Source of the DNA: UBA10348 sp002469915 | GTDB taxonomy: Bacteria; Bacteroidota; Rhodothermia; Rhodothermales; UBA10348 | NCBI GenBank assembly: GCA_029249345.1 | Contig: JAQWHM010000002.1 | Location: 1 to 64,000 of the forward strand | Length of the DNA: 64,000 nucleotides | Direction of reading: 5' to 3' | Made by a program: the position numbers and the translations under genes | In this document: one piece after another, positions 33,372-42,701 of the stretch | Layout: the number at the start of each line of letters is the position of its first letter | How positions within the stretch are numbered: the stretch's first letter is position 1 | The notes under the pieces: model-generated | The model's input: the letters and a program-made list of their open reading frames with translations, nothing else | Database searches by the model: none | Told to the model about the DNA's origin: nothing

Positions 33372-34388
33372 ATGAAGTTCTTTCCGATAATTCTGCTTTC
33401 CATTTTATTAAGTAGTTGCCAGCTCAGTAACGAGGCAAACAAAAACAGTAACTCTGCAGCGATTCGATCGATAGGAGGCGTGGAAAGAGTAGATCCACGT
33501 ATTAACGCCATCATTCCTCAAACTGCTCAGATTGAAATCCTGGCACAAGGTCATGAGTGGACCGAGGGGCCCGTTTGGGTGCCTGAAATTCAGTCTGTTT
33601 TGTACTCTGATATTCCCAAGAATGCGATTTTTCGGTGGAGTGAGAAGGACTCAGTATCTCTTTGGTTGCGACCGGCTGGTTTCACGGGTACGTCCCCCCG
33701 AGGTGGCGAATCAGGCTCAAACGGCTTGTTACTGGACGAAGAAGGGCGGCTACTTTTGGCTCAGCATGGCGATCGTAGAATTGCGAGACTGGAAAGTTCT
33801 TTGCACGCTCCCGAATCTCAATTTACAACGCTATCCGATTCGTTTAATGGTCTGCGGTTTAACTCACCGAATGACCTAGCTAGGCGCAGTAATGGCGATC
33901 TGTATTTCACCGATCCACCCTATGGATTGGAAGGCGGGATGGACGATCCGTCGAAAGAAATGGCTATTCAGGGAGTATATCGCCTGACTACTGATGGTTC
34001 TGTGTCGCTCTTGATAGAAGATCTGTCACGACCCAATGGGATTGCGTTCTCGCCGGATGAAAACACGCTTTACGTCGCCAATTCCGATGGTAGCCAACCG
34101 ACTATTATGGCCTATCCCGTTCATTCGGATGGTAGTATCGGAGAAGGTAGCATCTTTTTTGACTCATGGGGAGACGGGCTATCGATTGATGAAGAGGGAA
34201 ATGTCTATGTGGCTGGCCCGGATAATGGTGTGTTAATTATTAGTCCTGAGGGTGAACATTTGGGTTCTATCAGCACGACCCAGCGCACTTCAAACTCTGT
34301 GTTCGGCGATGACGGATCCACGCTGTATATAACAGCGGATATGTATCTACTTCGCATTCGGCTGAACGTAAAGGGTGCCGGCTTTTAG
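33372..34388 (+). CDS. SMP-30/gluconolactonase-like lipoprotein
   Basis: The ATG at 33372 starts a lipoprotein signal (FFPIILLSILLSSC). The rest is a six-bladed propeller of the SMP-30/gluconolaconase family with GHEWTEGPVWVPE (metal-binding Glu), RFNSPNDLARRSNGDLYFTD (Asn and Asp ligands) and RPNGIAFSPDENTLYVANSD. About 338 residues. Such proteins open sugar lactones; location would be the cell surface or periplasm. The longer frame from 33264 has no signal peptide. Confidence 0.9.
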   Translation: MKFFPIILLSILLSSCQLSNEANKNSNSAAIRSIGGVERVDPRINAIIPQTAQIEILAQGHEWTEGPVWVPEIQSVLYSDIPKNAIFRWSEKDSVSLWLRPAGFTGTSPRGGESGSNGLLLDEEGRLLLAQHGDRRIARLESSLHAPESQFTTLSDSFNGLRFNSPNDLARRSNGDLYFTDPPYGLEGGMDDPSKEMAIQGVYRLTTDGSVSLLIEDLSRPNGIAFSPDENTLYVANSDGSQPTIMAYPVHSDGSIGEGSIFFDSWGDGLSIDEEGNVYVAGPDNGVLIISPEGEHLGSISTTQRTSNSVFGDDGSTLYITADMYLLRIRLNVKGAGF

Positions 34389-34487
34389 CTGATTGAAGGT
34401 CTGAACGTCCGTAGCGCACCTATTTGATGGGATTCAGTAATATCGCATTGATTAGTTTACACGCCTTAATCACCCAAGACTCTAAAA

Positions 34488-35324
34488 ATGAACAACGAAA
34501 GGTTCTTGTCACCATTTCAGTCGAAGTTGTATCAAATCATATTTGAGGCGGATACGCAGGCGGGCAAGCGATTTGATGTATGGCTTCTAGTCATGATTCT
34601 GGCTAGTGTGATTACGGTGTTTCTGGAAAGTATTCCCTCGATGAGCGAGCAATACAGTCCATTTTTTAAAGGCTTGGAGTGGGTCTTCACGGTTTTCTTC
34701 ACCGTCGAGTATCTCCTTCGTATTTACTGTTCTCTTCGACCCGTTACCTACGTTCGCAGCTTTTACGGTATCATTGATCTGCTTTCCATTTTGCCTACCT
34801 ACTTGAGTTTGCTCATTCCTGGCTCTCAAGTGGGGGCAGTCATCCGCATTTTGAGATTGCTTCGGGTGTTCAGGGTCTTCAAGCTGCATAACTTTTTGAA
34901 TCAAGGCGACATAATTGGGACGGCTCTTTTACGCAGTCGTCGCAAGATTGCCGTATTCCTGTATGTCGTTTTCTTGATGGTGATCATTATCGGGTCATTC
35001 ATGTATTTGATCGAGAGTAATGGACCGGCTGCCGATCAATTCGATAGTATCCCACGCAGTATTTATTGGGCAATTGTTACGATAACTACGGTGGGGTATG
35101 GAGATATTAGCCCTGCGACCACGTTTGGTCAATTCATCGCCGCTATGGTCATGGTGGCCGGTTATGCTATCATTGCGGTTCCAACGGGAATTGTATCAGC
35201 AGAATTAATGACGGTTAATCGCCAATACAATACGAGGACATGTCCTCATTGCATGCAAGAAGGGCATGATGAGGTCGCCAAATATTGCAAAATGTGTGGC
35301 GGTTTGCTGTTGATTTCTAGTTGA
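34488..35324 (+). CDS. Voltage-gated-type potassium channel with C-terminal zinc ribbon
   Basis: A 278-residue ion channel with six helices. The S4-like segment has regular Arg spacing (VIRILRLLRVFRVFKL) and the selectivity filter is TTVGYGD at about residue 200. After S6 there are about 50 residues with CPHC and CKMC, a zinc-ribbon pair. Bacterial Kv relatives set membrane potential. The ribbon could tune gating or assembly and is seen in some bacterial homologues. Confidence 0.9.
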   Translation: MNNERFLSPFQSKLYQIIFEADTQAGKRFDVWLLVMILASVITVFLESIPSMSEQYSPFFKGLEWVFTVFFTVEYLLRIYCSLRPVTYVRSFYGIIDLLSILPTYLSLLIPGSQVGAVIRILRLLRVFRVFKLHNFLNQGDIIGTALLRSRRKIAVFLYVVFLMVIIIGSFMYLIESNGPAADQFDSIPRSIYWAIVTITTVGYGDISPATTFGQFIAAMVMVAGYAIIAVPTGIVSAELMTVNRQYNTRTCPHCMQEGHDEVAKYCKMCGGLLLISS

Positions 35325-35506
35325 ACTCTGTTCAAGTGAGGTCCATCTAATTTTGCTCGTTTCCTAAAGTTCGTCCTCTGAATAGGTGCATTTTGCGGGC
35401 CGGATGATTTAATTTGCGGGCTGGAAATAGAAATGTGCTAGTCGGAAAGCACCAGCTCAATTCAATTGTTCTTTCCGTCAGATAACAAGTACAACAAGAG
35501 GTAGGG

Positions 35507-35701
35507 ATGGATTTGATTCAGATGTTAACAAGTCAGCTAGGTGTTTCTGATAAGCAGGCTTCCGGCGGAGCTGGTAAACTGGGAGATCTTGCCTCCCTTG
35601 CAAGTGGATTCAAAAAATTAGATTTGGATTCGGGTATGGCCAGCCAGTTCATGCCTATCATAATGAGCTTTGTTCAGTCACAAGGTGGCGATGCCATCTA
35701 A
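35507..35701 (+). CDS. Short DUF2780/DUF937-like protein
   Basis: A 64-residue protein starting MDLIQMLTSQLGVSDKQASG, which resembles the front of DUF2780 proteins, and ending FMPIIMSFVQSQGGDAI. A plausible Shine-Dalgarno (AGAGG) precedes the ATG. After the TAA the frame continues DILAKVLN before a second stop, as family C-termini do, so the first stop may be a nonsense change cutting about eight residues. Family members are about twice as long, so a middle part also seems missing. Function unknown. Confidence 0.6.
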   Translation: MDLIQMLTSQLGVSDKQASGGAGKLGDLASLASGFKKLDLDSGMASQFMPIIMSFVQSQGGDAI

Positions 35702-35857
35702 GACATTCTAGCAAAGGTCCTTAATTAAGCGAGGAGTTTGCGGTTTTGAGGCGGTGTTTCATTGAGGGCCGCATTCGCTAGGCTGTTTTGCGGCTTGTTT
35801 GTTCGCCGTAGTGTAGGCCGCCGCGAGTATCCATGTTCATACCAATCAGTTACAGAA

Positions 35858-37759
35858 ATGAGAAAAACCGATTCTGAACTTGGCATGTTACAGGCCATTA
35901 CGCGTAGAGATTTCCTTCAAAGTAGCAGCCTTGCAGCTCTAGGAATGATGCTCCCGCTAGGGTGCGCGCCATCCACTAATGACACTCATAAGGTATCACC
36001 AGACGTTGGGTATCCCCCTTCTAAGAGTGGTTTGCGCGGTTCGCATCCGGGGTCCTTCGAAACGGCCCATGCGCTTGCTCGGTATGGTGCGCGTTTCGAC
36101 CACCCGACTGACTTGGACGAGGAATACGATCTGGTCGTGGTTGGGGCTGGTATCAGTGGCCTGACGGCTGCCTACGAGTATCGGAAAAAGTTTGGTCAGG
36201 AGTCCCGAATCCTTCTATTGGATAATCATGATGACTTTGGTGGTCATGCCAAAAGAAACGAGTTTAACCAAGGCGGGGATTTGCGGCTTTCTTGGGGCGG
36301 TACAATGAACCTCGAGTACCTGTCTTTTTCTGATCCTGTTCTTGCGTTTTTGACTGAACTAGGAATCAATGTTGAGCGCTTGAGTGAGCAACTCGATTTT
36401 CACTACGGTGGTGACAAACCGGCTATCTGGTTTGATCAAGAGACGTTTGGCAAAGACGTTCTCGTACCTGGGTTTTCGATGTACAGCCGAAATCTGGACG
36501 TCTTGAGTCAGATTGATCACTTTCCCATTAGTACAGCTGGAAAAGAGGCCTTAAAAGACTTTTATAGCTCTGATTCTAATGTTTTTCAGGGCATGGACGA
36601 GCAGGAAGTCCAGCAGGTCCTTCGCAATACGAGTTACACGGAATTCCTGAAAAAATTTGGTGGGCTTCCTCAGGATGTCATCGAGTTGTTTACTAAGTCC
36701 ACGGATGGATACTGGGGTGTACAACCGCATAGTTTGTCTGCAACGGAGGCCATGAACGCTTGGCTACCCGGAGTACACCGATTGGGAAGCCAAGCTGGTG
36801 ATGCTAGCGGGCACGAAGAATCCGAAAAAGTGGCTATGTTTCCCGATGGAAATGCGTCAATTGCACGCCTTTTGGTCCAAGCCCTCATTCCTGGCGTGAC
36901 GTCCGGCGCGTCATTCGGTGCGACATCCGGTGCGAAAGAGGGAGTAACGGCAGAGCATATCGCGTTGGCTGCATTCGATTATAACAAGCTAGATTCTCCG
37001 AGTTCTCCTACGCGCTTACGCCTCGAATCTACAGTGGTTAACGTGGCGAACGAGGACGACGGGGTATCCGTCTCTTATGTACGGGATGGCTTGACCTCTC
37101 GAGTGCGAAGTAAGCATTGTGTTCTAGCCTGCTACCATGCCATCATTCCACATATTTGCCCTGAAATCCCTGAAAAACAGCAAGAAGCGGCACGTTATCA
37201 GGAAAAACACCCGCTACTCGTTACGAACGTACTTATTCGCAGTGGGCAACCATTTACCGATCTGGGAATCTCCGGGGCCTATTGCCCTGGTCGAATGCAT
37301 GCCAAAGCATGGATGATCAATGGTGTAAATACGGCTGGATATGAGGGTGGAAGAGATGTTTCTGGGCCCATTCCCGTCATGTTTTGGGGAATGGTCGAAC
37401 CGCCACGTCGAGACGTACCTATTCACGATCAGATTCGAGAATCTAGGCAGTCCATGCTGCAAATGACATTCGAGGATTACGAGCGCGAAGTGAGGACGGT
37501 GTTGGATGGGCTGCTAGGCCCAGCAGGCTTTAATGTCGCAGAAGATATTCTTGCCATCACAGTCAATCGCTGGCCTCATGGCTACTCTTATGGATACCTA
37601 GATCTCTGGGATCCGGATTGGGAAGACGGTCAGGCTCCACATGAGATTGCGCGGCGACCGATCGGAAATATTACGATGGCCAACGCAGACGCTGCTGCAT
37701 CTGCATATACTCAGGCAGCTATTGAAGAAGCGTTTCGAGCGGTAGATGAGCTCAGATGA
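35858..37759 (+). CDS. Tat-exported FAD-dependent amine oxidase-like oxidoreductase
   Basis: From ATG 35858 the product carries a twin-arginine signal (ITRRDFLQSSSLAALGMM) ending in a lipobox-like LGCAP. The FAD motif VVVGAGISGLTAAYEY is at about residue 96. Later parts include GGTMNLEYLSF and NRWPHGYSYGYLDLWD. Length of about 633 residues matches a group of large Tat-exported NAD(P)/FAD-binding proteins. Folded export with bound FAD is expected. The substrate is not known. A short Gly/Ser/Ala-rich stretch (SGASFGATSGA) in the middle looks like a local repeat. Confidence 0.85.
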   Translation: MRKTDSELGMLQAITRRDFLQSSSLAALGMMLPLGCAPSTNDTHKVSPDVGYPPSKSGLRGSHPGSFETAHALARYGARFDHPTDLDEEYDLVVVGAGISGLTAAYEYRKKFGQESRILLLDNHDDFGGHAKRNEFNQGGDLRLSWGGTMNLEYLSFSDPVLAFLTELGINVERLSEQLDFHYGGDKPAIWFDQETFGKDVLVPGFSMYSRNLDVLSQIDHFPISTAGKEALKDFYSSDSNVFQGMDEQEVQQVLRNTSYTEFLKKFGGLPQDVIELFTKSTDGYWGVQPHSLSATEAMNAWLPGVHRLGSQAGDASGHEESEKVAMFPDGNASIARLLVQALIPGVTSGASFGATSGAKEGVTAEHIALAAFDYNKLDSPSSPTRLRLESTVVNVANEDDGVSVSYVRDGLTSRVRSKHCVLACYHAIIPHICPEIPEKQQEAARYQEKHPLLVTNVLIRSGQPFTDLGISGAYCPGRMHAKAWMINGVNTAGYEGGRDVSGPIPVMFWGMVEPPRRDVPIHDQIRESRQSMLQMTFEDYEREVRTVLDGLLGPAGFNVAEDILAITVNRWPHGYSYGYLDLWDPDWEDGQAPHEIARRPIGNITMANADAAASAYTQAAIEEAFRAVDELR

Positions 37760-37787
37760 GGGCAGGGTTAAGTCGCTTGAATGTGCG

Positions 37788-38477
37788 TTAGTCGGTAATG
37801 GCGGTGATTGGCGTCAATAGTAAGCTTGAAAACTCAACTTCGGACCCTTCGGCCTGAACGGCTATTTGCCCTTCTTGCGCCGTCGAACCGAATCCGTGAT
37901 TCACAAGGTCACCGTTAACCCACACCTTGATTTCGTCCTTTACGGCTTCGATGGTCATCGTATTCCACTCTCCGAGAGGGCTTTCAGAACCATCCGTCAA
38001 GTTTACAATACGTCGACGTTTTCCTTCTGTGATTCCCCACTCTTCTTGCGGTCCTCGACGTGCAATCATATCTGGCACTTCTATGTCTTCTACGATCACC
38101 CAAAAGTCGCCTGCATTTTCGTGCATCATTTGGGCTTCAATCGACTGGGGAAACATCTTATACAAAGCGCGTGGAGTCGAGGCATGGACGAGGACTCCAC
38201 AGTTTCCCGGCTCGCCCACAAAACGGTAGGTGATTTCCAATCGGTAATTGGAATAGATGGCATCTGTGATAAGGTGTCCTTGGGGTGTGCCCAGGCTGAC
38301 CAAGTTGCCATCGCGCACGACAAAAGGGTTTCGAACGGTCGCGACGGAGTCCATTTCGGGTACATCAACATGCCATCCTGCTAAATCAGTCCCATTAAAA
38401 AGCTCAATCGTCGCAGATTCTGGCTGGCAACCTATAACTAGACAGCCGAGCGTGAGAGATAGAAAGAGTGCCTTCAT
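37788..38477 (-). CDS. DUF1080 (3-keto-disaccharide hydrolase-like) lipoprotein
   Basis: The ATG at 38477 gives a lipoprotein signal (LFLSLTLGCLVIGC). The lectin-like fold of DUF1080 follows: IELFNGTDLAGWHV, NYRLEITYRFVGEPGNCGVL, GEWNTMTIEAVKDEIKVWVNG. About 229 residues. Family members act on 3-keto-glycosides or bind glycans at the surface. A second DUF1080 gene is at 58817-59524. It is convergent with the FAD oxidoreductase. Confidence 0.9.
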   Translation of the reverse strand: MKALFLSLTLGCLVIGCQPESATIELFNGTDLAGWHVDVPEMDSVATVRNPFVVRDGNLVSLGTPQGHLITDAIYSNYRLEITYRFVGEPGNCGVLVHASTPRALYKMFPQSIEAQMMHENAGDFWVIVEDIEVPDMIARRGPQEEWGITEGKRRRIVNLTDGSESPLGEWNTMTIEAVKDEIKVWVNGDLVNHGFGSTAQEGQIAVQAEGSEVEFSSLLLTPITAITD

Positions 38478-38567
38478 GAGATTAAGGGAGTGGTCCGTGA
38501 AGCGGTGATTGAAGTCCGTATTGTTGAATGAAGGTACAATAATGGAGATATCAGCCACCGGCTTATG

Positions 38568-39530
38568 CTAAAAGATGCTATTAAATAGGTATCCAAGGAT
38601 GATAATTGATCCGGCAACCAAGCCGAAATAGGCAGAGAGTAGTTTGACGTTCATAACCTTCTTTAGCATGAGTGCTTCCGGAAGGGACAGTCCAACTACA
38701 GCCATCATAAACGCTATGGCCGTTCCCAAAGGGATGCCCTTGACCACGAGGGCCTGCATGATGGGGATAACGGCAGACGCATTGGCGTACATGGGGACTG
38801 CGATGAGGACAGAAAGCGGAACGGACCAAATACCTGCACCTTCTCCCATGTAGGCCTCGAAGTAGCCAGTCGGAACGTATCCGTGTATCGCGGCCCCTAT
38901 TGCGACTCCAGCCAATACGTAAGGTGCAATAGTTTTGATGATACTCATGGCGTCGCGACTAACATGAAGCACTCGATCCCGCATCGACATTGCGCTTTGT
39001 AGGCTGTCGCTCGCTTTATTTTTGGCCAGATCCCTGACCCATGACTCCAGGTGTCTTTCAAGGTCAAATCGTCCTAAGGTCCATCCCAGAACCGTCCCAA
39101 GTAGTATGCCACTAAATGCATAAATCAAGGTCACTTTCACGCCAAAAGCGGCAAGAAAGAGTGCCAGCGCGATCTCGTTCACGAGAGGCGATGTGATCAG
39201 GAAGGAAAACGTGACGCCAATCGGGATCCCCCCTTGAAGAAAGCCGATTAAAAGAGGGATGGAAGAACACGAGCAGAATGGCGTAACGGCTCCGAATAGG
39301 GAAGCAGCGGGATATTCAAATCCTCTCAGCTTGCCGGAAGAAATGAGCTTCCTGACCTTTTCAATAGGGAAAAACAGATTTATGGCCCCCATTAAATGAG
39401 TCACCAAAAGCAGCAGGAGACCAATTTTAACGGCCTCATAGATGAAGAAATGTAGGACTCCGGCGAAGGCTAAGTCGGCTTCGAATCCGAAGACATTAAA
39501 GACGAGCCAATCTGTTAACTGTTCAAGCAT
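38568..39530 (-). CDS. DUF318/ArsP-type permease
   Basis: A 320-residue protein with about eight transmembrane helices. It shows the family patterns TPFCSCSSIPLLIGFLQGGI (Cys-Ser-Cys in the substrate path) and GVTFSFLITSPLVNE, and a second-half counterpart MYANASAVIPIMQALVVKG. Relatives include ArsP, which exports trivalent organoarsenicals. The thioredoxin-like gene 35 bp upstream on the same strand is the usual partner, so they form an operon. No ArsR repressor is next to them. Confidence 0.9.
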   Translation of the reverse strand: MLEQLTDWLVFNVFGFEADLAFAGVLHFFIYEAVKIGLLLLLVTHLMGAINLFFPIEKVRKLISSGKLRGFEYPAASLFGAVTPFCSCSSIPLLIGFLQGGIPIGVTFSFLITSPLVNEIALALFLAAFGVKVTLIYAFSGILLGTVLGWTLGRFDLERHLESWVRDLAKNKASDSLQSAMSMRDRVLHVSRDAMSIIKTIAPYVLAGVAIGAAIHGYVPTGYFEAYMGEGAGIWSVPLSVLIAVPMYANASAVIPIMQALVVKGIPLGTAIAFMMAVVGLSLPEALMLKKVMNVKLLSAYFGLVAGSIIILGYLFNSIF

Positions 39531-39565
39531 GTGACGTTCTTGTTTACCTGTCTGGACCTATCTCA

Positions 39566-39802
39566 CTACTTCTTCTGGAGAAGGTCTGAGATTTCTTTCA
39601 CCGTGTTCACGCGCCCCGATGAGACTAGGACCTCATCGATTACGAGACCCGGTGTCCCAAGAATACCGTAGCTCATCATTTGAGCGTAATCTTCAACTTT
39701 TTCTAGGTCCGCACTCATCTCGAGGCTCTTTAATGCTTCCTGAGTGTTTTGGAATAGTACCCGACAATTTGAACAACCGGGTCCAAGTATCTTGATATTC
39801 AT
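39566..39802 (-). CDS. Small thioredoxin-like (redox-active disulfide) protein
   Basis: A 78-residue protein with the redox motif GPGCSNCRVLF at residues 7-17 and a C-terminal cis-Pro strand (ILGTPGLVIDEVLVSSG), as in the minimal thioredoxins paired with DUF318 permeases. It could reduce or carry a metal or arsenical for the downstream permease. Confidence 0.92.
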   Translation of the reverse strand: MNIKILGPGCSNCRVLFQNTQEALKSLEMSADLEKVEDYAQMMSYGILGTPGLVIDEVLVSSGRVNTVKEISDLLQKK

Positions 39803-39823
39803 TTTTTTACTCTAGATGATCGT

Positions 39824-39952
39824 TTAAACAGTAGTTCGTGGCGCGGTGGCATTACGTTCGCCGTACGTGGCCAGATTACGCGCACTCATGGATGTCTCCA
39901 TGGCCCATTCGTGCGTGATTTCAGAGAAGGGTAGGGCTTTTGCTACTTCCAC
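39824..39952 (-). CDS. Candidate 42-residue small protein
   Basis: A GTG-started frame directly upstream of the thioredoxin-like gene (21 bp gap) encodes VEVAKALPFSEITHEWAMET and a basic end (ERNATAPRTTV). The amino-acid make-up is protein-like, but no family is recognised and no good ribosome-binding site is at ideal spacing. It may be a leader peptide, a small subunit, or the tail of a lost regulator. An inverted repeat CATGGA-TGTC-TCCATG lies inside it (about 39888-39903). Confidence 0.3.
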   Translation of the reverse strand: MEVAKALPFSEITHEWAMETSMSARNLATYGERNATAPRTTV

Positions 39953-40088
39953 GCGTGGTCACCTTTTGGATCTCCTTAGAAAGTACAACTACAGTATTGC
40001 TTAAGAGCAATTCGCGTCGAAATGCACGGCCATTTCATCCTGGTCCTGCCATGCGTTCTTGTGCAAAAAAAAACACCTTGCCGCGCCG

Positions 40089-42701
40089 CTAATCAACTCT
40101 CAATACATGGGCTGGAATGATTTTTATTAGCTTTATCGACTGCAATGAAAGCGAGATGGCAGCAACACCGAAAACCAAGATATTGGCTACGATGTATGGC
40201 GCCATACTTTGAGGGACGTCCACAGCTGCATATCTCAGAAATGTATTGCTGAAAGTGAAATAGCAGAGGGGCGTGGCGATGGCGGTAGCTATTCCGAGCA
40301 TTACCAAAAACTCCCGATTCACTATGTATATCAAGTGTGAGGCTGACGCTCCCATTGATTTTCGTATTCCTACTTCTTTCATGCGCTGAGCGGCTTTCTG
40401 AGAAGCCATTCCGAACAATCCCATGCATGAAATGAGGAGAGCAAATATCGCGATATACCCCATGAATACGGACAATCCTTTTAATGAGTCCGCTTGAAAT
40501 ACTTCTGTTTGCGGATAGTAGGAAAACTCAACTTCAGGGAAGTTGGTTTGCCATATACCTTTCAATGATGCGACGGCTGTCAATGACATCTCATCCATAA
40601 CACGAACAGCCAAACTGTTAAATACGTCCGCGCTGGCGACGGCAAAAATAACAGGCTCTTCCATTCCGGCGAACGGTTGGAGAAGAAAGTCTTCAATCAC
40701 TCCAACGACCGAATAATTGTGGTCATCGATGCGAATGGTCTGGCCAAGTGAGATTTCCCATCCCATCTGTTTAGCAAACGTCTGATTGATCACTACTGAT
40801 GAAGAATCATCTGCTGTATGAGCCTCAGAAAAGAGACGTCCTTCCATGACCTCAAGACCGATGGTGTCTAGGTAGTCAGGGCCTACGCCGTAGTAGTAGC
40901 TTTTCTTTTCTACTCCTTCAACCATCACAGATAAGCGAACGCGGTTGGCGCCCACGTGGTCTCTTGCACCAGCCACCATTTCCACATTGGCCAACTGGGA
41001 GGCTTCGTGCTTGAGCTGGGTAAAGTGCTCTCGATTAATTACGGGAAGAACTAGGATGTTATCTGGCTCATATCCCCAATCTCCAGCTGTCAGTTTTTCG
41101 TCGATAGATGATGCAAATGTTGCAAAACTGATGGTGATAATGGTCAGAATAAACTGAATAGTAGTTAGTGCACGTGTCAGACTTTTCTTTTCGCCCAACT
41201 TTCGACTTCCGCGAAGTATCTCAACGGGTTGAAAAGATGACACATAAAAAGCGGGGTAAGAGCCTGAAAGAACGCCAATCGTAACCAGAAGGCCGATCAA
41301 GAAGACCCAAAAGGCTCCATTGCCGAGATAGCCGGGTTGGATTTCAAAACTGGTGTGCACCATACTGTTCATAAAGGGAATGGTGAATCCCCATGCGAAT
41401 ATGATGCCGCCTACTAGCGCCACGAGACAAATCAGTAAGTTCTCTGTCATAAACTGGAGGACTAGCTGATTTTTCTCAGCTCCTGTCGTTTTTCTAATTC
41501 CAATTTCCCTCAGTCTCCTTGAGGCAGATCCCAGTGCAATCGTGATGTAGTTGAAGCACGATACGAGAAGCATCAAAAGTGCTAGAACACCGAACATGGC
41601 TGTTTCTATAATGCGAGGTGCTTGAAGTGCCCGGTTCTTAATGAGAAAAGCCGTAAACCAGTTCGGATTGCGCACGCTATCCAGAAAAAAGGATAGAACC
41701 TGACTGGACTCATTCCCAATCTCTGGTGGGCGGATCATGGCATCCAATTTCGAGGCAATAAACGGTGCATCCGATGGATCATTGAAGTCCAAAAAAGTAG
41801 CGGTGAGTGCATTCCAATCGTCCAAATTATCTAGGTCCACATCAAGGCGCTTTTCATAACCGACCAAGAAATCGAATGAAAACCCTGCGCCAATAGGAAA
41901 GACTTCGGCAACAGCGCCCACTTCCAACATTTCCTCGTTTCCATTTCGGAATCGAATCATGAGTTCACTACCTAGCGGATCTTCGTCACCAAAATATTTA
42001 GTGGCCATTCTTGAGCTGATAATGACCGCTGACGGGTTTTCTAAAACGGAGGGGTCTCCGCTGGCCAACGGGAAGGAGAACATCTCAAAAAAGCCGGGGT
42101 CGGCGAATGAAATGCGTTCTCGAAACGCAATACGTTTCGCCCTTACCATCACGCCTTGCTCGGTATACCGAACTGCTTTATTGATTTGCGGGTAATCTGC
42201 AACCAGCGTAGGTCCCATTGGAACAGGAGATGTGCCCCACTTTTGCTTCATTCCGGGCAATGTTTCCATGGCATCCGTCGTATGCCCAATCAGAAATACA
42301 TTGTCCACATTTTCGTGAAAATTGTCTCGTGTATTCAGTGCATAAAGAAATAAAAACAATGCGATGGAGCTGCCAATTGCAGCAGAAAGACCGACGATAT
42401 TGATGGAAGCGGGTACTTTGTTATTTGCTAGGTTTCGTATCCCAACGAGGAGATAGCTCTTGAACATGAGTAAACCCCAATAGGCCTTTTCAAGGAGTTG
42501 GTCCGGGATGAGTCGCAGTACCTGGCCTCGGTACCACCAACGCGCTTTCTGCACTCCTTTTTCTTCTGCAAGTTCATTGAAGAACTCCTCAAAATCACCA
42601 GCATGCGTATTGAAATGATCAGATACTAACCAGCTTAAAATCCATGCCGATATGATTGGCGGACGACAATCAGGACGGCCATCTTCTGAATGTAGACTCA
42701 T
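40089..42701 (-). CDS. FtsX-like ABC permease with N-terminal permease-prefix domain
   Basis: The 870-residue protein begins with a short permease-prefix domain (residues about 1-75), then an MacB/FtsX layout twice over: TM helix, extracytoplasmic domain and three-helix FtsX block ending near residue 470, repeated to the C-terminus (RMKEVGIRKSMGASASHLIY in the second block, LREIGIRKTTGAEKNQLVLQ in the first). Such permeases move lipids, peptides or toxins with a separate ATPase. No ATPase gene is adjacent. Its start overlaps the PadR gene by 4 bp (ATGA), so regulator and permease are coupled. Confidence 0.92.
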   Translation of the reverse strand: MSLHSEDGRPDCRPPIISAWILSWLVSDHFNTHAGDFEEFFNELAEEKGVQKARWWYRGQVLRLIPDQLLEKAYWGLLMFKSYLLVGIRNLANNKVPASINIVGLSAAIGSSIALFLFLYALNTRDNFHENVDNVFLIGHTTDAMETLPGMKQKWGTSPVPMGPTLVADYPQINKAVRYTEQGVMVRAKRIAFRERISFADPGFFEMFSFPLASGDPSVLENPSAVIISSRMATKYFGDEDPLGSELMIRFRNGNEEMLEVGAVAEVFPIGAGFSFDFLVGYEKRLDVDLDNLDDWNALTATFLDFNDPSDAPFIASKLDAMIRPPEIGNESSQVLSFFLDSVRNPNWFTAFLIKNRALQAPRIIETAMFGVLALLMLLVSCFNYITIALGSASRRLREIGIRKTTGAEKNQLVLQFMTENLLICLVALVGGIIFAWGFTIPFMNSMVHTSFEIQPGYLGNGAFWVFLIGLLVTIGVLSGSYPAFYVSSFQPVEILRGSRKLGEKKSLTRALTTIQFILTIITISFATFASSIDEKLTAGDWGYEPDNILVLPVINREHFTQLKHEASQLANVEMVAGARDHVGANRVRLSVMVEGVEKKSYYYGVGPDYLDTIGLEVMEGRLFSEAHTADDSSSVVINQTFAKQMGWEISLGQTIRIDDHNYSVVGVIEDFLLQPFAGMEEPVIFAVASADVFNSLAVRVMDEMSLTAVASLKGIWQTNFPEVEFSYYPQTEVFQADSLKGLSVFMGYIAIFALLISCMGLFGMASQKAAQRMKEVGIRKSMGASASHLIYIVNREFLVMLGIATAIATPLCYFTFSNTFLRYAAVDVPQSMAPYIVANILVFGVAAISLSLQSIKLIKIIPAHVLRVD

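Noticed and set aside
35386..35460. attC-like similarity before the DUF2780-like gene (TGCATTTTGCGGGC)
   Set aside because: Only a short TTGCGGGC match; no left or right core and no matching right half, so it was not called.
37866..38384. 172-codon plus-strand frame
   Set aside because: Antisense shadow of the DUF1080 lipoprotein gene with no family features.
39888..39903. Inverted repeat CATGGA-TGTC-TCCATG as an ArsR operator
   Set aside because: It lies within a candidate small coding frame and has no adjacent repressor gene, so it is only mentioned, not called as a site.
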